From Kistimonas asteriae (lineage in GTDB: Bacteria; Pseudomonadota; Gammaproteobacteria; Pseudomonadales; Endozoicomonadaceae), in contig NZ_JAEVHF010000002.1 of NCBI RefSeq assembly GCF_018263925.1, forward strand, positions 433,296-497,295: a stretch of 64,000 nucleotides of DNA, in the 5' to 3' direction. How positions within the stretch are numbered: the stretch's first letter is position 1; each line of letters starts with the position of its first letter. Both the position numbers and the translations under genes were made by a program. Shown piece by piece: positions 42,876 to 51,827 of this stretch. A model generated the notes under the pieces. That model searched no databases and was not told the origin of the DNA. It worked only from the letters and a program-made list of their open reading frames with translations.

Positions 42876-45053
42876 TTAGAACTCCCACTTGGCGCTGACG
42901 GCGACGTTACGGCCGGGTTGGGTCAGACGGTCAAACCCAACATAGGTAGTATCCCGGCCACGTGCGTTGTCCCACTCCATGTACTTCTTGTCGGTCAGGT
43001 TGAACAGACCAGCACGGAGGGTGATGTCCTGATGCGGTTTGTAGTAAGCCGTCAGATCCACAATGCCATAACCTGATGGCACGTACTGCTCATTGCCACT
43101 GGATACTTCATTATTGGAGACATCGGAGCTGCTCTTGCTTTTCACCAGTGTCCAGGTCAGTTCACTACCCCACAGTTCAGATGGATCATCATAGGCAAGA
43201 CCAAAGACGCCTTTGAGCGGCGCAACACTGTTAAGCGGCTCGCTCTTGGCATTATCCTGCTTACCTTCGCCATCTGCGTATGCGACGGATGCCTTCAGAG
43301 AGGTTCCCATGGGCGCGTTGATCGCTTCATCCAGCCAGAGTTGACCTTTGATTTCTACACCCTTGATGCGGGCTTCAGAAATATTCTGTTCCTGTGTAAT
43401 TTGCCAGTAGCCCGGTGCTGTTGGCAGGTAAACAGTATCTATGAAGTCTTTGTACTTGTTATAGAAAGCGGCAATTTCGAAACTGCCGAGGTGGTTGTTG
43501 CCACGAAGACCCAGCTCAAAGGCATCACTGGTCTCCGGCTTGAGGTCAGGGTTGGCCAGTTGCTTGTAGCCATGAGCAGGGTTATCCATTGTCTGATACA
43601 TATCGATCAGATCCGGCGCCTTGAAGCCCTGGCTGTATTGCGCAAAGGTGGACAGGTTCTCTGTCAGTTTGTAGACGGCACCCAGGCGACCGGTCAGTTT
43701 GCCTTCCTTGGTGTCTTTCTGCTCGGTGGTGTAGCCGCTGTTGCTTTTAGGCTTGTACTCGTAATGATCATAACGAATACCGGGCGTTATACTGAGGCGG
43801 TCGGTGACCTGAATATCGTTCTGGGCAAAGATGCCATAGGTCAGTGAATCTACTTTGGGAATGATATTTTCTTTGCTGGAACTGTTATTGCCAAGATCCA
43901 GCGTTGTCTGATCATTGGTAAATTCGGTATCGACCACATCAAAACCGTAAATGATGTGATGTGTCAGGCCGCTGAGTTCAAGGGTTTTGTCGAGTTGGGC
44001 GCCTAGTTGATAGCTCGTTTCCGAATAATCATATTTTTTGATTCGGTCATTGTATGAGCCGTAGGCCGGTATAGTGGTCTTTTGATCGGTGGTACTGTCC
44101 TGCCAGTCCAGGTGCCATTTCAGGTTGTCGAAAGCCGCCAGGTCCGCATCCCATTCATGGGTGAAACTCAGTCGCGAGCGTTTCTTTTTGTCGTCGCCTT
44201 TCGTTGTGCTGGGGAGGTATTTGTCAGACATCAACTTGTAGTCTGTTTGTGACTGCAGGAATTCCCCGGTGACTCCAATACGATGATCGTCGTTCAACTG
44301 GTACTGCGCCTTGGCAAGAAGATTGTCGCTGCCGGCATCCAGCGGGTTGGCCTGGCCACGGGCTTCACCGGTGATGTTGGCGCCGCCATGGGTTTCGGTT
44401 TCCTTGTAATCACGGCGGGTGTAAACCAGCATGGTTTCCAGGTCGCCGGTGCGATTGGCCAGCGTGAGGGTTTCTGTCAGGCCTTCATCGGCGCTGGTGT
44501 ACCCGCCCTTGATGGAGCCATAGGTGTCATCACCTTCGGGTTTCAGGTAGTCCGCCGGGTCCTTGGTGGTAAATGCGACAATACCGCCCATGGCATCACT
44601 GCCGTAGAGGCTGGAGGAAGGGCCCTTAACGATTTCGACGGCTTTCAGCGTGTCGATATCAATGAAGTTTCGTTGGGATTCCAGGTAGGTATAGCCGGAG
44701 TCGAATGATTGGGGCTGGCTGATGCCGTCAACCATGATCTTGACGCGGTTGCCGCCCAGGCCCCGGATATTGATGTCCTTGATGCCTGCACGTCCTTCAG
44801 AGCCAACCTGCACACCGGGTTCATAGCGCAGCATGTCCTTGATGTTGCGGGCCATCTCTTTCTCAATCTGCTCGCTGTCGATAACGGTGACACTGGCGGC
44901 CACATCTTTCAGCTGCTTCTCGGTCCGGGTGGCCGTTACGGTGACCTGGTCCAGCATCGAGGCCTTGCCCGTTTTAACCGTTTCTTCCCCCATCGCCTGT
45001 GTGGCCGTTGCCATCATGACGGCGGTAGCCAGCAAGGTGCGCTTGAACTTCAT
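42876..45053 (-). CDS. hutA: TonB-dependent heme receptor (HutA/HuvA type)
   Basis: This 725-residue outer-membrane receptor has a signal peptide (to about residue 22), the TonB box region (DQVTVTATRTEKQ), a plug (MLRYEPGVQVGSEGRAG, IRGLGGNRVKIMVDGISQ, VEIVKGPSSSLYGSDAMGG) and a barrel. The heme-receptor segment FKAPDLIDMYQ followed by ANPDLKPETS corresponds to the FRAP/NPNL region, and the chain ends in an aromatic (WEF). Context with hutWX, tonB-exbBD and hutBCD supports heme or hemoglobin as ligand. The gene is divergent from tonB with a shared Fur box. Confidence 0.93.
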   Translation of the reverse strand: MKFKRTLLATAVMMATATQAMGEETVKTGKASMLDQVTVTATRTEKQLKDVAASVTVIDSEQIEKEMARNIKDMLRYEPGVQVGSEGRAGIKDINIRGLGGNRVKIMVDGISQPQSFDSGYTYLESQRNFIDIDTLKAVEIVKGPSSSLYGSDAMGGIVAFTTKDPADYLKPEGDDTYGSIKGGYTSADEGLTETLTLANRTGDLETMLVYTRRDYKETETHGGANITGEARGQANPLDAGSDNLLAKAQYQLNDDHRIGVTGEFLQSQTDYKLMSDKYLPSTTKGDDKKKRSRLSFTHEWDADLAAFDNLKWHLDWQDSTTDQKTTIPAYGSYNDRIKKYDYSETSYQLGAQLDKTLELSGLTHHIIYGFDVVDTEFTNDQTTLDLGNNSSSKENIIPKVDSLTYGIFAQNDIQVTDRLSITPGIRYDHYEYKPKSNSGYTTEQKDTKEGKLTGRLGAVYKLTENLSTFAQYSQGFKAPDLIDMYQTMDNPAHGYKQLANPDLKPETSDAFELGLRGNNHLGSFEIAAFYNKYKDFIDTVYLPTAPGYWQITQEQNISEARIKGVEIKGQLWLDEAINAPMGTSLKASVAYADGEGKQDNAKSEPLNSVAPLKGVFGLAYDDPSELWGSELTWTLVKSKSSSDVSNNEVSSGNEQYVPSGYGIVDLTAYYKPHQDITLRAGLFNLTDKKYMEWDNARGRDTTYVGFDRLTQPGRNVAVSAKWEF

Positions 45054-45121
45054 GATTGTCCCCGTGTCTGCAACTCGTAAAGGTCGGTTGTGTGTTGTGT
45101 GAATTATCGTGAGTGCTGCGG

Positions 45122-45150
45122 ACTATATCGTTGACATGCATCAAATGCAA
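45122..45150 (-). promoter_or_regulatory. hutA promoter
   Basis: On the minus strand -35 TTGCAT (45150-45145) and -10 TATAGT (45127-45122) are separated by 17 bp. The Fur box covers the -35. Confidence 0.65.
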
Positions 45151-45163
45151 ATCATTCTCATTT
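45143..45163. promoter_or_regulatory. Fur box shared by hutA and tonB
   Basis: The 21-bp near-palindrome starting AAATGCAAATCATTCTCAT (45143) contains the classic GAGAATGATT core on the minus strand. It overlaps the hutA -35 and lies ten bases upstream of the tonB -35, so iron-loaded Fur could repress both directions. Confidence 0.85.
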
Positions 45164-45172
45164 GTATTTTTG

Positions 45173-45201
45173 TTGCCGCGCTTATAGGCTTTGGTTATGA
45201 T
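45173..45201 (+). promoter_or_regulatory. tonB promoter
   Basis: -35 TTGCCG (45173-45178) and -10 TATGAT (45196-45201) are separated by 17 bp, 69 bp before the tonB start codon. Confidence 0.6.
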
Positions 45202-45270
45202 ATCGCCAGTTTTTCAATGCTTTATATGTGCCTGATCGCTGTAAGCAGCAGGCAGGTGCAGGATCGATCC

Positions 45271-46041
45271 ATGAACCAGATTTCATTCACCTCTCGAGCC
45301 CTGGAGGGCTTTTACAGCAGCGGCAGGGCCAGTGTCTGGCTGATGCTGGTAGTGTCGGTGGGTGTGCATGTTGCATTGTTGCTGACCCTGCCGGAAAAAC
45401 AGGCGCAGGCGAGTGTCTCTCTGGGCGCACTGGCTGCGCCGGTCAGTGTCAGCGTCAGCTTTGCAGCGATTCAGAAGCCTGCCGTTGTTCAGCAGGAAAC
45501 CCCGGTTGAACCATTACCGGAACCTGAGCCGGTCAAACCGCCGACACCCAAAAAGATTGTTGAAAAGTCGCGCATTGTGCAGCGGCCAGAACCTGAGCCT
45601 GTAAAACAACCGGAACCGAAAAAGGAACCGGTGGAAGTCGCTGAGCAGAAACCGGACGTGGTTGAGCAGAACGTGGCACAGGAGCAACAGCTGGCTGCAC
45701 AGCAAACCACAACGGTTGAAGCCGAGAACACCGGCGTGGCAGATGACATGGTGGTCGTTACCGATCCGATGTTCCGCAGTACACCTGATCCTCTGAACTA
45801 TCCCAGGGCTGCCCAGCGCCGTAACCAGCAAGGCAAGGTAATGGTGGAAGCCATTGTGGATGAGCAGGGCAACACCATGGATCTGAAGGTGCTGGAATCC
45901 TCCGGATTTGCCCTGCTGGATCGCGCCGCGCTGAAGTGGGTGGCGGAATTGGAGTTTATGCCCGGCAGTCGCGGTGGCGCTGCCCGGTTGTCACGGGTCC
46001 ATATGCCCGTTGTGTTCGCCCTGAAGGGACGGCGTGGATAG
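45271..46041 (+). CDS. tonB: TonB energy transducer
   Basis: This 256-residue protein has one N-terminal membrane helix (VWLMLVVSVGVHVALLLTL, about 22-40), a Pro/Glu/Lys-rich periplasmic spacer (PLPEPEPVKPPTPKK repeats) and a C-terminal TonB domain (YPRAAQRRNQQGKVMVEAIV, LDRAALKWVAELEFMPG). ATG 45271 with AGGA seven bases upstream is used; the longer frame starting at 45109 would include the promoter and Fur box. It works with exbB and exbD just downstream and probably serves hutA. Confidence 0.93.
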   Translation: MNQISFTSRALEGFYSSGRASVWLMLVVSVGVHVALLLTLPEKQAQASVSLGALAAPVSVSVSFAAIQKPAVVQQETPVEPLPEPEPVKPPTPKKIVEKSRIVQRPEPEPVKQPEPKKEPVEVAEQKPDVVEQNVAQEQQLAAQQTTTVEAENTGVADDMVVVTDPMFRSTPDPLNYPRAAQRRNQQGKVMVEAIVDEQGNTMDLKVLESSGFALLDRAALKWVAELEFMPGSRGGAARLSRVHMPVVFALKGRRG

Positions 46042-46118
46042 GTCTTTTATTCAATATCCCCGTCATTTGTTTTGTACCAAAACCGTTTTTTGAGTTTGTT
46101 TGATACAGGTAATTCATT

Positions 46119-46802
46119 ATGTGGCAAGAATATCTCTCACGTTTGGGGCCGGTCAGCTGGCCGCTGATCGTACTTTCCTGCCTGTCACTTGCGTTTATCC
46201 TTGAGCGGACGCTCACTTACCTGATGCTCCCGTCACTCAGTCAGCGTCGGGTACGCACCATGATGCGCAATGTTGAGTCATGTCGGGCAGAGAACCGTCA
46301 GGAAGACCTGTGCGCTAACCTTTGCACTCAGGGGCATTGTCTCAGCAAAGGCGTGGCGGTGTTGCTGAGCCATGCTGGTAGCGGCAAAGCTGTCAGGGAA
46401 GAAGTGGCGGGACTCTGGCTGTTGCGTCAGCGCCAACGTCTGCACGCCTGGCTTCGATTCCTGATGCTGATTGGCGTGTTAAGCCCCATGGTCGGCCTGC
46501 TGGGCACCGTGATTGGCATGATCGAGATGTTCCAGGGCATGGCCATGAGTAGCGGACCGGTTACACCGGCGGTGCTGGCGGATGGTCTCTGGGTAGCCAT
46601 GTACACCACCGCCTTTGGCTTGATCATCGCGATTCCTTCGTTGGCGGCCAGCCATGGTTTCACGCTGTGGGCCAATCATTACATTAGCCGACTCGAGTTT
46701 GTTCTGAACCATGTCAACCTGCTGATGGAAGGCGTCAATATGACGGAAAACGGCATGAGTGATTCGGGTCGGGTGGTGGCCTTTCGGGAACGGGCGGCAT
46801 GA
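46119..46802 (+). CDS. exbB: ExbB proton-channel subunit
   Basis: This 227-residue MotA/TolQ/ExbB family protein has three membrane segments: near the N-terminus (WPLIVLSCLSLAFILE), FLMLIGVLSPMVGLLGTVIGMIEMF, and VAMYTTAFGLIIAIPSLAA. It forms the proton-motive complex with ExbD that drives TonB. Its stop overlaps exbD by four bases. Confidence 0.93.
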   Translation: MWQEYLSRLGPVSWPLIVLSCLSLAFILERTLTYLMLPSLSQRRVRTMMRNVESCRAENRQEDLCANLCTQGHCLSKGVAVLLSHAGSGKAVREEVAGLWLLRQRQRLHAWLRFLMLIGVLSPMVGLLGTVIGMIEMFQGMAMSSGPVTPAVLADGLWVAMYTTAFGLIIAIPSLAASHGFTLWANHYISRLEFVLNHVNLLMEGVNMTENGMSDSGRVVAFRERAA

Positions 46803-47221
46803 TCAGCATTTCCTCGAATGAAGAACCCCAGGGTTCACTGCTGCCTGACTTGACGCCCCTGCTGGATGTCATCTTCATTGTCATGGTGTTTCTGATGTTT
46901 ACGGCGAATGTCGCGCCCAATGTGCTGAAAGTGGATCTGCCCGAAGCGGGTGCCGAAGCCGCAGTGACCCTGCAGGAGCCCGATACGCTGGCTGTGAACC
47001 TGATGCCCGGGGAGGAAGGCTGGGCCGTTGATGGTCAACGCTTCTCCGACTGGGATACCTTTGCCGCGGCATTGAAACAGCGTGTCGCCAGCCAGCCGGA
47101 ACGACCGCTGATGATTGCAGGGGATCGAAATGTGCCGATGGAACGTCTGGTTCAGCTGTTGGCGTTTCTGCAACAAAACAATATGACGGCTGCACAGATT
47201 CAGATGGAGGATGCACAGTAA
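46799..47221 (+). CDS. exbD: ExbD proton-channel subunit
   Basis: This 140-residue protein has one membrane helix with the essential Asp in DLTPLLDVIFIVMVFLMF (second Asp) and a periplasmic domain with DRNVPMERLVQLLAFLQQN. Its ATGA start overlaps exbB; hutB follows after two bases. Confidence 0.94.
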   Translation: MISISSNEEPQGSLLPDLTPLLDVIFIVMVFLMFTANVAPNVLKVDLPEAGAEAAVTLQEPDTLAVNLMPGEEGWAVDGQRFSDWDTFAAALKQRVASQPERPLMIAGDRNVPMERLVQLLAFLQQNNMTAAQIQMEDAQ

Positions 47222-47223
47222 TC

Positions 47224-48093
47224 ATGGTTATGCTTCGGAAGTTCCAGTGGCTCAAGTCGTTCAGGTCAGTCACTGCCGCGATCAGTCTGTCTGTCGTCAC
47301 GGTTGCCCAGGCCGTCGAATCGCCTCGTATTGTGACTGTCGGCAGCAGTGTCACTGAACTGGTCTATGCCCTGGGTGCCGGAGAACAGGTGGTTGCCGTG
47401 GATGTTACGAGTCAGCAACCACTGGCAGTGCATCAATTACCGAAGGTGGGTTACCACCGTGCGCTCTCCACTGAGGGGGTGCTGTCCCTGCGGCCTGACC
47501 GCGTCATTGGTTCTGATGAGATGGGACCACCGCCGGTGATCAAACAGCTGCAGGCGACACAAGTCAATGTAGATATCCTGACCACGGATGCTTCAGTGCA
47601 AAATCTGTATCAGCGGATTGAAAAGACGGCCGCATTGCTGAATAAGCCCCAGGAAGGCAGCCAGTTGCAGGCCAAAATCCAGCACGACATTGATGCTGCC
47701 AAAGCCCGGTTTAAGGGCGAGAAACCCCGGGTGCTGTTGCTGTTATCCCATAATGGTACACCCATGGTGGCCGGCGCCGGCACGACCGCTGATACATTGA
47801 TTCAACTGGCTGGGGGAAACAATGTGGCAGCCAGCCATTTTGAGCGCTTCCGCCAGGTATCCGATGAAGCAGTATTGTCGATGCGTCCGGATCTTATTCT
47901 GATCACACAGTCCTCCCATGAAGCGCCGGATGAATCCAGAATATTGGCCATGCAGCCAGGACTCGCTATGACGCCTGCCGGTATCAGCAAGCGCATTGTC
48001 CCTGTGGATGGCTCGTTACTGGTCGGTGGGCTTGGGCCGCGTGTGGGTGAGGCCGCGCTTGCGCTGGCCACTGAGTTTTATCCGGAAAGCTGA
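47224..48093 (+). CDS. hutB: Heme ABC transporter substrate-binding protein HutB/HmuT
   Basis: This 289-residue periplasmic binding protein of the class III (FhuD/BtuF) fold has a signal peptide (to about residue 28, AQA). Segments include RIVTVGSSVTELVYALGAG, VGYHRALSTEGVLSLRPDRVIGSDEMGPP and VAGAGTTADTLIQLAGGNN. The Tyr of VGYHR corresponds to the usual heme-ligand tyrosine region. It delivers heme from the outer-membrane receptor to HutCD. Confidence 0.93.
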   Translation: MVMLRKFQWLKSFRSVTAAISLSVVTVAQAVESPRIVTVGSSVTELVYALGAGEQVVAVDVTSQQPLAVHQLPKVGYHRALSTEGVLSLRPDRVIGSDEMGPPPVIKQLQATQVNVDILTTDASVQNLYQRIEKTAALLNKPQEGSQLQAKIQHDIDAAKARFKGEKPRVLLLLSHNGTPMVAGAGTTADTLIQLAGGNNVAASHFERFRQVSDEAVLSMRPDLILITQSSHEAPDESRILAMQPGLAMTPAGISKRIVPVDGSLLVGGLGPRVGEAALALATEFYPES

Positions 48094-48365
48094 CCATGGT
48101 TGTTGTGAGCGCGCGCGATGTGTGAGGTATTCAGGCATCATCCTGATGGATTCTGTAAGTATTGTGTAAATCGCGTGTTAAAAGCGCCAGGAATATCAGT
48201 GCTCGCATCTATACTGGGTTCCTCTTCAGTCACCTGATACTGAATGCTGGAAGAGAGACAGGAGTCATTCCTGCCTCCAACACAGACAGCATGGTATCAC
48301 CCGCCGGTATGACGTAATGATTGCGCCTGTTTGCCGGCCGGGTTGTTTGAGAATTGTTTTACGGA
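48094..48365 (+). other. Gap inside the hut operon with small hairpins
   Basis: These 272 bases between hutB and hutC carry no ORF. A possible -10 (CTATACT, ending at 48216) and two small stem-loops (TTCAGT/ACTGAA and CAGGA/TCCTG between about 48228 and 48278) suggest an internal promoter or processing region. Confidence 0.35.
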
Positions 48366-49412
48366 ATGGATAGAGAAAAAAAGGCCCGTCTTTTTGTTAC
48401 GGGACTGCTGATACTTTTACCTCTGGTTATGCTGCTGTCTATTGGTACAGGGCCGATTCCAGTATCTCTGGCAGATACCGTGGATATTCTGATGTACCGC
48501 CTGGGGATTATTTCTGTTGAACCCGACCGACAGCAACAGTTAATCGTTGAGGCTATTCGTCTTCCCCGTACACTGCTTGGGGTGCTGGTTGGCAGCAGTC
48601 TTGCCGCCTGCGGCGCTGCCATGCAGGGGCTGTTCAGAAATGCCCTGGCGGATCCCAGTATTATTGGCGTTTCCAGTGGTGCAGCGCTGGGTGCCGGACT
48701 CGGTATTGTATTAGGTGGCACCTGGCTGGTGTCAGTGACCGAGTTGTTTCAGGCGTATACCGTGTCTGTCGCGGCGTTTGTGGGTGGATTCACATCAACA
48801 TTGCTGGTTTATCGGATCGGTACCACCAACCAGGGAACCTCAGTGGCCACCATGTTGCTGGCAGGTATTGCCGTCAGCGCTCTGAGTGGCGCCGGTATTG
48901 GCCTGATGAATTATGTGGCCGACGACTCCATGCTGCGCAACATGACCTTCTGGCAGATGGGCAGCCTTGCCAGCGGCAACTGGCAGACCATCATCATGGC
49001 GGCGTCCTGCCTCATTCCCCTGCAGTTATTACTGATCAGCAAGGCGCGCGGTTTGAATGCCCTGTTACTGGGAGAATCTGAAGCTCGGCATCTGGGACAG
49101 GATGTACAGAAACTCAAGCTGCAACTGATCCTGATTACCGCGCTGGGCGTGGGGGTTGCTGTCGCGGTGGCGGGTATGATCGGATTTGTCGGACTGGTGG
49201 TACCTCATCTGGTGAGACTGTCTATTGGCCCCGACCATCGCTGGCTGCTTCCTTCTTCTTGCCTGCTGGGTGCGATGATTCTGCTGGTGGCTGACATTAT
49301 TGCCCGTATCGTGATTACCCCGGCGGAGTTACCGATTGGTATTGTCACAGCATTGCTGGGTGCGCCCTTCTTTATTTCCCTCCTCTGGCAGCAACGCAAC
49401 AGGATCGGCTGA
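48366..49412 (+). CDS. hutC: Heme ABC transporter permease HutC/HmuU
   Basis: This 348-residue FecCD-family permease has about ten membrane helices. Signatures are RLPRTLLGVLVGSSLAACGAAMQGLFRNALADPSIIGVSSGAALG near the N-terminus and GMIGFVGLVVPHLVRLSIGPDHRWLLPSS before the ATPase-coupling region. I use ATG 48366; a TTG four codons upstream is also in frame. The ATPase gene begins two bases after its stop. Confidence 0.94.
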   Translation: MDREKKARLFVTGLLILLPLVMLLSIGTGPIPVSLADTVDILMYRLGIISVEPDRQQQLIVEAIRLPRTLLGVLVGSSLAACGAAMQGLFRNALADPSIIGVSSGAALGAGLGIVLGGTWLVSVTELFQAYTVSVAAFVGGFTSTLLVYRIGTTNQGTSVATMLLAGIAVSALSGAGIGLMNYVADDSMLRNMTFWQMGSLASGNWQTIIMAASCLIPLQLLLISKARGLNALLLGESEARHLGQDVQKLKLQLILITALGVGVAVAVAGMIGFVGLVVPHLVRLSIGPDHRWLLPSSCLLGAMILLVADIIARIVITPAELPIGIVTALLGAPFFISLLWQQRNRIG

Positions 49413-49414
49413 AG

Positions 49415-50194
49415 ATGATCTGTCTAAACATTGATGGCGTTACCGTCAGGCGGGGCTCCCGGGATTTATTGTCCGATGTTTCATTGAAGCTCAGTGCCGG
49501 TGAAGTGGTTGCGGTGCTTGGCCCCAATGGTGCCGGGAAAAGTACGTTGCTCCGTGCCATTACGAACGAATATCCGCCAGACAGTGGACGAGTGCTTCTG
49601 GGTGAAAAACCGGTATCCGACTGGACGCCGTTAGAGTGCGCGCTACAGATGGCGATATTACCCCAGTCGTCATCCCTGAGCTTCTCCTTCACGGTGAATG
49701 AAGTGGTGCAGATGGGGCGAACCCCCCATGCCAGCAGCCGGGAGCATAATCAGGATATTTGTCGACGGGCGCTGTTGGAAGTGGATGCCTTGAGCTTTGC
49801 GAATCGCAGTTACACCCACTTGTCAGGCGGCGAGAAGCAACGCGTCCATCTGGCGAGGGTGTTAGCCCAGATCTGGGAACCGCCACTGGTCGGGAACCGG
49901 GTATTATTGCTTGATGAGCCAACCTCTGCGCTGGATCCACGGCATCAGCATCAGACTTTGGCGGTTGCGCGTGCGTTTGCCAGCCAGGGGGTGGGTGTCA
50001 TCGTGATCCTGCACGACCTGAATCTCGCCGCCCAGTATGCGGATCGGATTGTGATTCTGAAAAACGGCAGGAAATGCGCAGATGGTTGCCCGGCAGAAGT
50101 GCTGACCCGGGAGACCATTCATTCGGTCTTTGATATCCGGGCCATGATTATGGCGCATCCGGTGCATGGTTATCCGCTGGTGGTGGCTGAATAG
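49415..50194 (+). CDS. hutD: Heme ABC transporter ATP-binding protein HutD/HmuV
   Basis: This 259-residue ABC ATPase has Walker A GPNGAGKSTL (about 37-46), Q-loop LPQSS, signature LSGGEKQRVHLARVLAQ, Walker B LLLDEPTSALD and the H-loop LHDLNLAAQYA. It energises heme import with HutB and HutC. Confidence 0.96.
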   Translation: MICLNIDGVTVRRGSRDLLSDVSLKLSAGEVVAVLGPNGAGKSTLLRAITNEYPPDSGRVLLGEKPVSDWTPLECALQMAILPQSSSLSFSFTVNEVVQMGRTPHASSREHNQDICRRALLEVDALSFANRSYTHLSGGEKQRVHLARVLAQIWEPPLVGNRVLLLDEPTSALDPRHQHQTLAVARAFASQGVGVIVILHDLNLAAQYADRIVILKNGRKCADGCPAEVLTRETIHSVFDIRAMIMAHPVHGYPLVVAE

Positions 50195-50276
50195 TGCTTA
50201 CGCCTAAGGCGTTGCATTTTCTGGGAAGAGCCCGCCAGTTCAGAGCGCCTGATGGCGTGGCAGAAGGAACCTATTA

Positions 50277-51158
50277 ATGAAAGTTACCCACTTGTTTAGG
50301 CGCCCTGCTGTGGCTTTACTGGTTCTGGCGCTGTCTGGTTGCAGTGTATTCTCTGCAGAGAAACCTCTGGCATCACGATCTATCGAGGTTGTGACTACCG
50401 GCAACTCTCTGACGACGCCCCAGCTGTTATCAACATTGGAAGCATCAGATTATGTGATTCTTGGCGAACGCCATGACAATGCTGAGCATCATGCCTATCA
50501 GCTGGAAGTGCTTCAGGTCTTGTATCAGGCAGGATGGCTGAAACAGCTAAGCCTTGAAATGCTGCGTCCCGGCCAGCAAACCGGTATGGACAAAGCGTAT
50601 GCCAGAAAACTGACGTTGTCAGATGAGCTGCGCGATACGATCGGGTGGGATAAAAACTGGAACTGGGATTTCTACGGTCCCATCGTTGCCTGGGCGATTG
50701 CCAACCAGGTGCCCGTGCGTTCAGCCAATATGGATCGCGATGAATTGATGGCGATCTATCGTGAGCAGGTGACGCCATCCCGAGACGTTATTGATGAGGC
50801 CGCGATTGCCTCGATCCGTGAACAGATTCGTGAATCGCACTGCGGCATGGCTGACGATACCATGCTGGATGCCATGACCCGTATTCAGCAGGCCCGGGAT
50901 ACCCGCATGGCAGAGAGCCTGATCCAGCGAGCGCAGGGTGTTGTTCTGTTGGCTGGTGCGTTCCATGCCCGCAAGGATGTGGGGGTACCGCGCTATGTGC
51001 ATCAGCTCCGGCCGGAGGCCAGACTCATCAGTGTCGGATTCATTGAAGTTGTGGATGATCACCTGCCTGATGCGAAGGCACAGGCTCATACCTATGATAT
51101 TGCCTGGTTCACCGGCGCTGTTGATCGTAAAACGCCCTGTGAATTGATGAATAAATAG
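50277..51158 (+). CDS. ChaN-family heme-binding lipoprotein
   Basis: This 293-residue lipoprotein (LALSGC, lipidated Cys22) has the ChaN/DUF399 core: YVILGERHDNAEHHAYQLEVL, LSLEMLRPGQQ, NWDFYGPIVAWAIANQVPVRSANMDRDEL, and the C-terminal GVVLLAGAFHARKDVGVPRYV. ChaN binds stacked hemes in Campylobacter and a related gene accompanies heme uptake clusters in Pseudomonas (phuW). It probably assists heme handling at the outer membrane. Confidence 0.88.
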   Translation: MKVTHLFRRPAVALLVLALSGCSVFSAEKPLASRSIEVVTTGNSLTTPQLLSTLEASDYVILGERHDNAEHHAYQLEVLQVLYQAGWLKQLSLEMLRPGQQTGMDKAYARKLTLSDELRDTIGWDKNWNWDFYGPIVAWAIANQVPVRSANMDRDELMAIYREQVTPSRDVIDEAAIASIREQIRESHCGMADDTMLDAMTRIQQARDTRMAESLIQRAQGVVLLAGAFHARKDVGVPRYVHQLRPEARLISVGFIEVVDDHLPDAKAQAHTYDIAWFTGAVDRKTPCELMNK

Positions 51159-51187
51159 TGCTGTCATCCAATGGTCATCCAATGATT

Positions 51188-51215
51188 CAGAGTCATATTG
51201 CCGGATATGGCTCTG
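51188..51215 (+). other. Hairpin after the heme locus
   Basis: CAGAG-T-CATAT and ATATG-G-CTCTG pair around TGCCGG, 30 bp past the ChaN-like gene. It lacks a T tract but probably marks the operon end. The sequence beyond turns strongly AT-rich. Confidence 0.45.
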
Positions 51216-51429
51216 GATTGATGATTTAAAATAAATGATTTTTTATATTTCTATAACTAATAATAAAAATTTTATTTATTTCCGAATGTAAGGTTTCCTG
51301 TCTAAAAAATATCAGTCTCTAATGGTAGTATGATTATTTTTACCGATAGATCGTAATTCGTGACTTCTATTGCTCATTGTTTTGCCATAATGGAATGCGA
51401 ACAATGATCCAATCAGGGGAGTAAATAAC

Positions 51430-51627
51430 GTGGATCTGATGGCACTTCTTTCAGGGTTCAGTCCCGTTGGCTGGTTTCTCATGGTAGCCAGTATTATTGG
51501 GTGGATAATATTGTGTTATTGGATGGGGGAGTTTTCAGAAAAACGATGGGGAGATCGTGAATCGGGAGCCCTTCTTGGTTTTTTTGCTCCTGGATTGTTT
51601 CTTCTTGTTTTCTGGTTGATTCGTTAA
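51430..51627 (+). CDS. Small membrane protein, unknown function
   Basis: This 65-residue ORF starts with GTG, eight bases after AGGGGAG. It has two hydrophobic segments (VGWFLMVASIIGWIILCYWMG and LLGFFAPGLFLLVFWLI) separated by a charged loop (EFSEKRWGDRES). I recognise no family. It lies in an AT-rich island before the RTX genes. Confidence 0.6.
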   Translation: MDLMALLSGFSPVGWFLMVASIIGWIILCYWMGEFSEKRWGDRESGALLGFFAPGLFLLVFWLIR

Positions 51628-51827
51628 TGCCAGCCTTCTAATAAACACGATATAATGTACTTACATTTTTACATGATATTTTTGTTGACGTTTATGCCAC
51701 TTATATTGCCGGCGGGTGCCTTAATGAATCTAAAATTATAAGGATTAACTGCATTTTTCTTTGATGGATTGTTTTTAATAATATTTCTAATAGCTATAAA
51801 AAATTATATTCCTAAAAGGATGTTTTC

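Noticed and set aside
45109..45270. Longer start for tonB (54 more residues)
   Set aside because: The extension would include the Fur box and both promoters; ATG 45271 has AGGA upstream and the normal TonB N-terminus.
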